Shown in pieces: positions 5,001 to 9,724 of a stretch of 9,724 nt of DNA (the stretch's first letter is position 1; each line of letters begins with the position of its first letter). Location of the stretch: assembly GCA_025450975.1 (NCBI GenBank), contig JANWLI010000177.1, positions 1 to 9,724 of the forward strand, in the 5' to 3' direction. The position numbers were made by a program, and so were the translations under genes. Below the pieces are notes generated by a model. It was not told where the DNA came from, made no database searches, and saw only the letters and a program-made list of their open reading frames with translations. Source of the DNA: Candidatus Kapaibacterium sp. GTDB lineage: Bacteria; Bacteroidota; Ignavibacteria; Palsa-1295.

Positions 5001-6026
5001 ATGGTAATGGTCCTAAATTCGTTTTACTTGTCTGTGAATACCGAAGCTTACACGAAAGCGCATACTACCCTTGGCCTCTACGATGCTACACGCCACTTTG
5101 GGCGCGTGATGGCCGGCGGTCCCGATGCCATCGACCTGCTCCATCGCATGAGCACGAACGACCTGCTCCCGCTAGTCGGCAAGTACGGCAGCGGCTCGCA
5201 GACCGTGCTCACAACCGAGAAGGGCCGCATCATCGATCATTTGATCGTTCTCTCGAAGGGTGGAAGCGCCATGCTCGTTACGAGCAAGGAGAATGAAGCG
5301 CGCGTCATTGAGTGGCTCGATAAATTTGTCATCATGGAGGATGCAAAGTTCACGAACACATCCGATGATGTTGTGCAGTATCTCGTCTTCGGTCCGCGAG
5401 CGCTGACGGTGATGAGTGAGATGTTCGGCGCAGAAGTCTCGGCACTTGAAAATCTTCATTTTATCGATCGTGATCTTGTTGGTACGACGGTGCAGGTGCA
5501 GCGCTGGCACCGCATCATCGAAAGCGGCTGGGCAGTGTATGCTCCGAAGGAACATGCTGAGGCAGTGCTGGTTGCATTGACGGATGCAGTGATCTCAGCG
5601 GGTGGTGCAATCGTGGATGATGAGACGTACAACACGATCCGCATCGAAGCCGGACTGCCGGAAATGCCGAATGAGCTGAACGAGAAGCATAATCCGCTCG
5701 AGACGACGCTCGTGCAGGCAGTGAGCTGGACAAAGGGTTGTTACATCGGACAGGAAGTGATCGCACGTTTGGATTCGTACGATAAGGTGCAGCGGCACAT
5801 GATGGGCATTGCGCTTGGCAAGGAAGTGACGATCAACGGCAAGCCGCTGCCGGTACTGACAGCTTCAGGCGAGGTGATCGGTGAAGTGACGAGCGTGGCG
5901 GTGTCGCCGATGCTTGGGAAGACGATCGGGCTGGCATTTATTAAGAGCGCTTATGCGAATCCTGAGGCGACCGTTAACGTAGAAGCAGGGGAGGCAACGC
6001 TCGTAAAGCTGCCGTTTGATATTTAA
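5001..6026 (+). CDS. ygfZ: YgfZ/GcvT-like folate-binding protein
   Basis: YgfZ-type proteins share the fold of the glycine-cleavage T protein, bind tetrahydrofolate, and help make or repair Fe-S clusters in certain enzymes. The diagnostic motif KGCYIGQE is at residues 245-252, with the essential Cys at 247, followed by VIARLDSYDKVQRHMMG. FLHRMSTND-type folate-domain sequence appears as LLHRMSTNDLLPL (46-58). Length (341) fits the family, and true GcvT proteins lack the KGCYxGQE motif. The start is uncertain: ATG at 4980 lies inside the inverted repeat and would add seven unlikely residues. ATG at 5001 or 5007 is better, and GTG at 5031 is also possible. The nadA ATG follows the stop after one base, so the two are almost surely co-translated; NadA is a plausible Fe-S client. 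Confidence 0.88.
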   Translation: MVMVLNSFYLSVNTEAYTKAHTTLGLYDATRHFGRVMAGGPDAIDLLHRMSTNDLLPLVGKYGSGSQTVLTTEKGRIIDHLIVLSKGGSAMLVTSKENEARVIEWLDKFVIMEDAKFTNTSDDVVQYLVFGPRALTVMSEMFGAEVSALENLHFIDRDLVGTTVQVQRWHRIIESGWAVYAPKEHAEAVLVALTDAVISAGGAIVDDETYNTIRIEAGLPEMPNELNEKHNPLETTLVQAVSWTKGCYIGQEVIARLDSYDKVQRHMMGIALGKEVTINGKPLPVLTASGEVIGEVTSVAVSPMLGKTIGLAFIKSAYANPEATVNVEAGEATLVKLPFDI

Positions 6027-6027
6027 C

Positions 6028-7185
6028 ATGTCGATTACAGAACTACCGGTTATCCCGCTGGCGCCCGAACTTTCGGGCACGACGGTCGAAGAATTTCTTA
6101 AAGCCGAAACGACGACCGAAGACGTCGTGCGGCGCATTCACGAGCTGAAAGCGAAGCTCCGCGACAAGGTCGTCATCCTTGGCCACCACTACCAGCGCGA
6201 AGATATCATTCAGTTCGCCGATCGCACGGGCGATTCGTTCGAGCTGGCGCGCTATGCGGCGTCGAATCCGGACAAGGAGTTTATCATTTTCTGCGGCGTG
6301 CATTTTATGGCCGAGACGGCCGATGTGCTCTCAGCCGACCATCAGAAAGTGATTCTGCCTGATATGAAGGCAGGCTGCTCGATGAGCGACATGGCGCGCC
6401 CCGAGCAGGTTTTCGATGCATGGGATGCCATCGGCGAAGTGATGGATACGACGAAGATCTGTCCGATCACGTACATGAACTCGAGCGCTGCGATCAAGGC
6501 GTTCTGCGGCGAGCATGGCGGTGCGGTCTCGACAAGTTCGAACAACAAGTTTCTCTTTGACTGGGCATTTTCGCAAGGCTTCGAGAAGATCTTCTTCTTT
6601 CCCGATCAGCATCTTGGCCGCAATACGGCGCACTTTCAGATGGGTATTCCGCTCGATGAGATCGTCCTCTTCGATCAGAGCCAGGGCGGGTTGGGCGGGC
6701 TTACACCTGAGCAGATAAAGAAAGCCAAGATCATTCTCTGGCGCGGACATTGCTCGGTGCATCAGCATTTCCAGCCGTCGCATCCGGATATTATGCGCGC
6801 GCTCTATCCCGGCATTAAAGTGATCGTGCATCCGGAGTGCATGTTTGACGTTGTGCAGAAAGCCGATCTCGTGGGCTCGACGGCGTTCATTGTGAAGACG
6901 GTCGAGCAGTCGGCGCCGGGCTCGAGCTGGGCGATCGGGACGGAGCATCATCTTGTCAGCAGGCTTAAGCATACACATCCCGACAAGTTTGTGACGACAC
7001 TCGCGCCATTCGCCTGCGAGTGCGCGACGATGTACCGCATCTCGCCGGAAGCGCTGCTGGGGATATTGGAAGATCTTGACAGGGGTGTAGTGCGGAATCG
7101 GATCGTTGTAACGGACAATGAAAAGCATTGGGCGAAAGTCGCACTGCAGCGAATGCTTGATATTACTGCTCAGAGTGCGAAATAA
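6028..7185 (+). CDS. nadA: Quinolinate synthase NadA
   Basis: NadA condenses iminoaspartate with dihydroxyacetone phosphate to quinolinate in de novo NAD synthesis, using a [4Fe-4S] cluster held by three Cys. In this 385-residue protein the candidates are Cys117 (KAGCSMSDM), Cys271 (VHPECMFD), and Cys330 or Cys332 (FACECATMYR). Other family motifs are GHHYQREDI (52-60), CGVHFMAETAD (89-99), YMNSSA (149-154), FPDQHLGRNT (191-200) and WRGHCSVH (238-245). The length and an N-terminal extension of about 40 residues match the longer NadA type of many Gram-positive and Bacteroidota-like organisms. ATG at 6028 is preferred; an in-frame TTG at 6016 would overlap the ygfZ end. No nadB or nadC is in the window, so the iminoaspartate source and the next enzyme lie elsewhere. 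Confidence 0.97.
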   Translation: MSITELPVIPLAPELSGTTVEEFLKAETTTEDVVRRIHELKAKLRDKVVILGHHYQREDIIQFADRTGDSFELARYAASNPDKEFIIFCGVHFMAETADVLSADHQKVILPDMKAGCSMSDMARPEQVFDAWDAIGEVMDTTKICPITYMNSSAAIKAFCGEHGGAVSTSSNNKFLFDWAFSQGFEKIFFFPDQHLGRNTAHFQMGIPLDEIVLFDQSQGGLGGLTPEQIKKAKIILWRGHCSVHQHFQPSHPDIMRALYPGIKVIVHPECMFDVVQKADLVGSTAFIVKTVEQSAPGSSWAIGTEHHLVSRLKHTHPDKFVTTLAPFACECATMYRISPEALLGILEDLDRGVVRNRIVVTDNEKHWAKVALQRMLDITAQSAK

Positions 7186-7208
7186 CGCGAAGGTCAGCAT
7201 AGTGACGT

Positions 7209-7973
7209 ATGGCACGAGTCCAGAAAAACAGACCAATCCAAGTTCAGTCACCGAAAAAGGTATTGATCACCGGCGGTGTTCGCCGTATGGGGCTGGCTAT
7301 TGCTCATGCGTTTAGCGAGCGTGGCGCTGTCCTTGGTCTTAACTATCACCATGCATCGAAGAAAGAAGCTGAGGCTGCACAGGAAGAATGTTTGCGGCGC
7401 GGCGCGAAGCAGGTCTTTCTCATCAAAGGCGACATAACGAAAGAAGCGGCGGCTGTACTTGGTCACTTCCTCAAGCTTGCAAAGGGGATTGATGTCCTCG
7501 TCAATAATGCTGGGGTGCTTCCGCCACAGCGAACACTCGAAGAGCTATCGCTTAAAGATCTACAGGCAACACTAAATCTGAATTTGCTGGCCCCGTTCGC
7601 TCTTACCCAAGCTGCCGTTAAAGAGATGAAGCCGGGCAGCGCAGTGATCAATATTGCCTCGCTTGGCGCGTTCGAGATCTGGAAGTCGCGTATCGACTAT
7701 CATGTGTCGAAGGCAGGATTAGTAACGCTGACGAAGGCACTGGCACGCGAGCTAGGTCCGCGGCAGATATCCGTGAATGCCATTGCTCCCGGGGCGATCG
7801 CAGCCGATCCCGAGCAGGCGAAGCGCATCGGTACGCTCGAAGAGAAGATCCCATTCGGAAAGTATGGAGTGCCCGACGATATTGCGAAGGCAGTGATCTT
7901 CCTTGCTTACGACGCTTCGTATATCACCGGCGAGACAATCATCGTCGATGGCGGACGTTCAGTATTCCGGTGA
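7209..7973 (+). CDS. SDR-family oxidoreductase, pteridine-reductase/FolM-like
   Basis: This 254-residue classical short-chain dehydrogenase/reductase has the complete toolkit: TGGVRRMGLAIA (21-32) for dinucleotide binding, NNAG (99-102), and a catalytic set of Ser151, Tyr164 and Lys168 (YHVSK) with Asn124 upstream. It also has PGAIAADP (194-201) and a C-terminal IIVDGGR (244-250). The Arg pair in the glycine motif and NYHHASKKEAEA after the second strand favour NADPH and recall pteridine reductase PTR1 and FolM, which reduce pterins or dihydrofolate. FabG-like ketoacyl reductases share many of these features and cannot be excluded. It lies 23 nt after nadA, with a weak GAAGG about 14 nt before the ATG, and is likely the last gene of the ygfZ-nadA unit. 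Its stop directly abuts the stop of the opposing DUF2283 gene. Confidence 0.9.
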   Translation: MARVQKNRPIQVQSPKKVLITGGVRRMGLAIAHAFSERGAVLGLNYHHASKKEAEAAQEECLRRGAKQVFLIKGDITKEAAAVLGHFLKLAKGIDVLVNNAGVLPPQRTLEELSLKDLQATLNLNLLAPFALTQAAVKEMKPGSAVINIASLGAFEIWKSRIDYHVSKAGLVTLTKALARELGPRQISVNAIAPGAIAADPEQAKRIGTLEEKIPFGKYGVPDDIAKAVIFLAYDASYITGETIIVDGGRSVFR

Positions 7974-8174
7974 TCAGGCTGATTCGAAAATGAGTTGCTC
8001 GAGATTGGGTAGGTTTTTTCTTTTAGAGAGCTTCAATATTTCTATACCCACCACTTCATCGTTGTCATTATAATCGACAACAACACCAGGTGTGAGCTCC
8101 TCCGACTCAACGACCTCGGAATCGTCGATGCGAAGGTAAAGTGCATCAGCTTTTTTGTCTACCCTCAATTTCAT
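7974..8174 (-). CDS. DUF2283 family small protein
   Basis: The 66-residue protein matches the DUF2283 pattern: an N-terminal KxDKKADALYLRID strand pair, SEELTPGVVVDY (24-35), then a VVGIEILKLSKR strand-helix end (41-52). These proteins are small, acidic in the middle and of unknown function; many stand alone next to metabolic or toxin-antitoxin genes. No toxin gene is next to it here. Its ATG comes 2 nt after the pyruvate kinase stop codon, which suggests co-transcription and translational coupling. No Shine-Dalgarno is evident. Confidence 0.9.
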   Translation of the reverse strand: MKLRVDKKADALYLRIDDSEVVESEELTPGVVVDYNDNDEVVGIEILKLSKRKNLPNLEQLIFESA

Positions 8175-8176
8175 AA

Positions 8177-9622
8177 CTAGCCGATGTGATGGACCTTCAC
8201 GATATTGGTGCTGGAGATCTGGAAGAGCGGATGACCGGCCGTGAGCACGACAAACCCTTCATTGCCAACCAACCCTTTTTTCTGACAGGTCGAGACCATG
8301 ATGTTCAGCGTTTCATCGAACGACTGAATTTCTTCGAGCTTCAGCGGAATAATGCCATGATAGAACGACATGCGGCGAAGTGAGGCTTCATCGGTCGACA
8401 TGCCGATCACCGTCTGCGAAAATCTGTACTTCGCTACATAGCGAGCGCTCTTACCGGAGAGTGTTGCGCTGATGATAGCGGTTGCGCCGACTTCTTCTGC
8501 CATAAGGCATGCTGCGCGCGCGACGGAGTCCGTTGCGCTATCGAGCACTTCTTTCGGATTATCAAACTTCCCTTCACCCTTTATGTAACCACTGCGCTCG
8601 GCTTGCACAATGATCTCTCTCATTGTGCGCACGGCATCGACCGGGAAGCGACCGGCGCTTGTCTCGGCAGAGAGCATGAGGCAATCCGATCCGTCGAAGA
8701 CTGCGTTGGCGACGTCGCTTGCTTCTGCACGTGTCGGGCGGGAATGGGTGATCATCGACTCGAGCATCTGCGTTGCCGTGATCACAGGAATGCCGCGCTG
8801 GTTGGCAAGATCGATGATGCGCTTCTGCACTGGCGGTACTTGTTCGAGCGGCATCTCGACACCGAGATCGCCGCGGGCGACCATGATGATGTCGGCGACA
8901 TCGAGGATCGTTTCGATATGATCGACTGCTTCTGGCTTTTCGATCTTTGCGATCAGCGGCGTATCCGTCTCATTCAATTCCGTTTTTAAGAATTGACGGA
9001 GCTGCAAAATATCAGAAGCACGGCGTACGAAGGAAAGTGCAAGTGCATCGACCTTCATTTCAGTGACGGCGAACTTTACGAGTTCTTTGTCGTGATCGGT
9101 AAGCGCTGGGATGCGGAGCTTCGTGCGTGGGAAGTTTATTCCCTTATGGCTTTTGAGGATGCCGCCATTCTTGACGCGGGTCTGGATCGCTGTCTTTGAG
9201 ATGATCTTGTCGACATAGAGAATGATCGCGCCGTCATCGAGCAGGATCGGATCGTTGAGGTCGACGTCTTCACCGAGGAACGGGTAGCTCGTTGTGATGA
9301 CATCGCCGGTCGTCTTTCCTTCGGGATCGAAGGTGAGCATTGGCTGCATCGCTTCGGTGATCTCGACACCGTACGGTGTGATGGTCTCGCCGGTGCGCAT
9401 TTTCGGACCCGGCAGATCGCCAAGGATGGCGATGTGCTCACCGAGCCTCGCGCTGACGTTTCTTACTTTGCGGGCGATCTCGAGATGTTCGGCCGGCGTC
9501 GAATGCGAAAAATTCAGGCGGGCTATATTCATCCCCGCTTTGACCAATGCCTCAATGGCTTCCTCGGTGTTCGAAGAAGGGCCTAGCGTTGCGATGATCT
9601 TTGTTTTTGGGTATAGAGCCAT
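8177..9622 (-). CDS. pyk: Pyruvate kinase
   Basis: Pyruvate kinase converts phosphoenolpyruvate and ADP to pyruvate and ATP, the last step of glycolysis, in the cytoplasm. Numbering from ATG 9622 (481 residues), the protein begins MALYPKTKIIATLGPSS as typical for bacterial enzymes. It has NIARLNFSH (32-40), GDLPGPKMRTG (68-78) before the inserted B domain, and LLDDG (127-131). The catalytic KIEKPEA (226-232), MVARGDLGVE (247-256), TATQMLESM (282-290) and PTRAEASDVANAVFDGSD (296-313) follow. The C-terminal domain runs from about 355 and is normal in length, with no added PEP-utiliser domain. The frame is open upstream to another ATG at 9706, but those 28 residues are unlike the family, so 9622 is chosen. 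DUF2283 follows after 2 nt. Confidence 0.97.
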   Translation of the reverse strand: MALYPKTKIIATLGPSSNTEEAIEALVKAGMNIARLNFSHSTPAEHLEIARKVRNVSARLGEHIAILGDLPGPKMRTGETITPYGVEITEAMQPMLTFDPEGKTTGDVITTSYPFLGEDVDLNDPILLDDGAIILYVDKIISKTAIQTRVKNGGILKSHKGINFPRTKLRIPALTDHDKELVKFAVTEMKVDALALSFVRRASDILQLRQFLKTELNETDTPLIAKIEKPEAVDHIETILDVADIIMVARGDLGVEMPLEQVPPVQKRIIDLANQRGIPVITATQMLESMITHSRPTRAEASDVANAVFDGSDCLMLSAETSAGRFPVDAVRTMREIIVQAERSGYIKGEGKFDNPKEVLDSATDSVARAACLMAEEVGATAIISATLSGKSARYVAKYRFSQTVIGMSTDEASLRRMSFYHGIIPLKLEEIQSFDETLNIMVSTCQKKGLVGNEGFVVLTAGHPLFQISSTNIVKVHHIG

Positions 9623-9724
9623 AGACTGCAAAATTACGGCATTGTACGTAGGGCGTTGGCTAATACGCATCTGCGGTAATTTCTGCGTAACAATAATGTA
9701 ACCCATAGTTATCGAAACATAGCG
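9623..9724 (-). promoter_or_regulatory. Upstream region of pyruvate kinase, probable promoter area
   Basis: This AT-richer stretch precedes the preferred pyk start and runs to the window edge. It should carry the pyk promoter, but I find no Shine-Dalgarno and no complete promoter. It is open in the pyk frame as far as an ATG at 9706, so an extended protein is formally possible. Confidence 0.35.

Noticed and set aside
6331..7251. Long minus-strand open frame opposite nadA
   Set aside because: It is antisense to a gene with unmistakable NadA motifs. Its product is rich in Arg and His without any family pattern, as expected from a shadow of GC-rich codons.
7974..8174. DUF2283 gene as half of a toxin-antitoxin pair
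   Set aside because: DUF2283 genes can neighbour toxin-like genes, but here the partners are pyruvate kinase and an SDR, with no second small gene in the space.
9629..9636. TAATTTTG on the minus strand as a Bacteroidota-type -7 promoter box (TAnnTTTG) for pyk
   Set aside because: It matches the -7 consensus, but no TTTG lies at the expected distance upstream, and the ATG only 6 nt downstream would demand a leaderless message. The support is too weak to list.
9623..9706. N-terminal extension of pyruvate kinase from an ATG at 9706
   Set aside because: The extra 28 residues do not resemble pyruvate kinase N-termini, whereas the ATG at 9622 gives the usual length and the usual start just before KTKIIATLGPSS.

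Overview
The window is a gene-dense chromosomal stretch of moderately high GC with nine protein-coding genes, eight complete and one cut by the left edge. No RNA gene, prophage, transposase or CRISPR array is visible. The best clue to the host is the secreted protein at 3894-4892: its signal peptide ends in the Ala-Gln style common in Bacteroidota, and its C-terminus resembles a type IX secretion sorting domain. With an outer-membrane barrel ending in Tyr-Arg-Tyr, few Shine-Dalgarno sites and a long two-domain ThyX-like protein, this points to the Bacteroidota/Chlorobiota/Ignavibacteria/Kapabacteria group. A Kapabacteria- or Ignavibacteria-like genome is my guess, not a demonstrated fact.

Layout. 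(1) 1-1041, plus: the 3' end of a gene for a surface protein with a C-terminal outer-membrane barrel. (2) 1038-3298, minus: a two-gene unit, thyX-like then a family 2 glycosyltransferase. Its last stop codon interlocks with that of the barrel gene inside a CTAG. (3) 3299-3893: a divergent intergenic region of about 595 bp, packed with short palindromes. These include two inverted copies of a 47-bp two-hairpin element, a third unit of the same design, and a 7-bp tandem repeat. (4) 3894-4892, plus: a secreted DUF1028 (Ntn-hydrolase-like) protein with a probable type IX sorting tail. (5) 4894-4990: a different, long imperfect inverted repeat built from CTCTGCG/CGCAGAG words. (6) 5001-7973, plus: a compact unit of ygfZ-like folate-binding protein, nadA (1-nt gap) and a pteridine-reductase-like SDR (23-nt gap). 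(7) 7974-9622, minus: pyruvate kinase followed after 2 nt by a small DUF2283 protein, abutting the SDR gene stop-to-stop.

How the genes may work together. YgfZ proteins use folate to support Fe-S enzymes, and quinolinate synthase NadA is an Fe-S enzyme, so the ygfZ-nadA pair makes functional sense. The SDR resembles reductases of pterins and folates, and the divergent gene encodes a ThyX-type protein, so folate chemistry may link several genes here. Pyruvate kinase is ordinary glycolysis; its coupling to DUF2283 is unexplained.

No complete new biological system is evident. The most distinctive content is the structured palindromic repeat cluster at 3439-3796 and the divergent double-domain ThyX-like protein.
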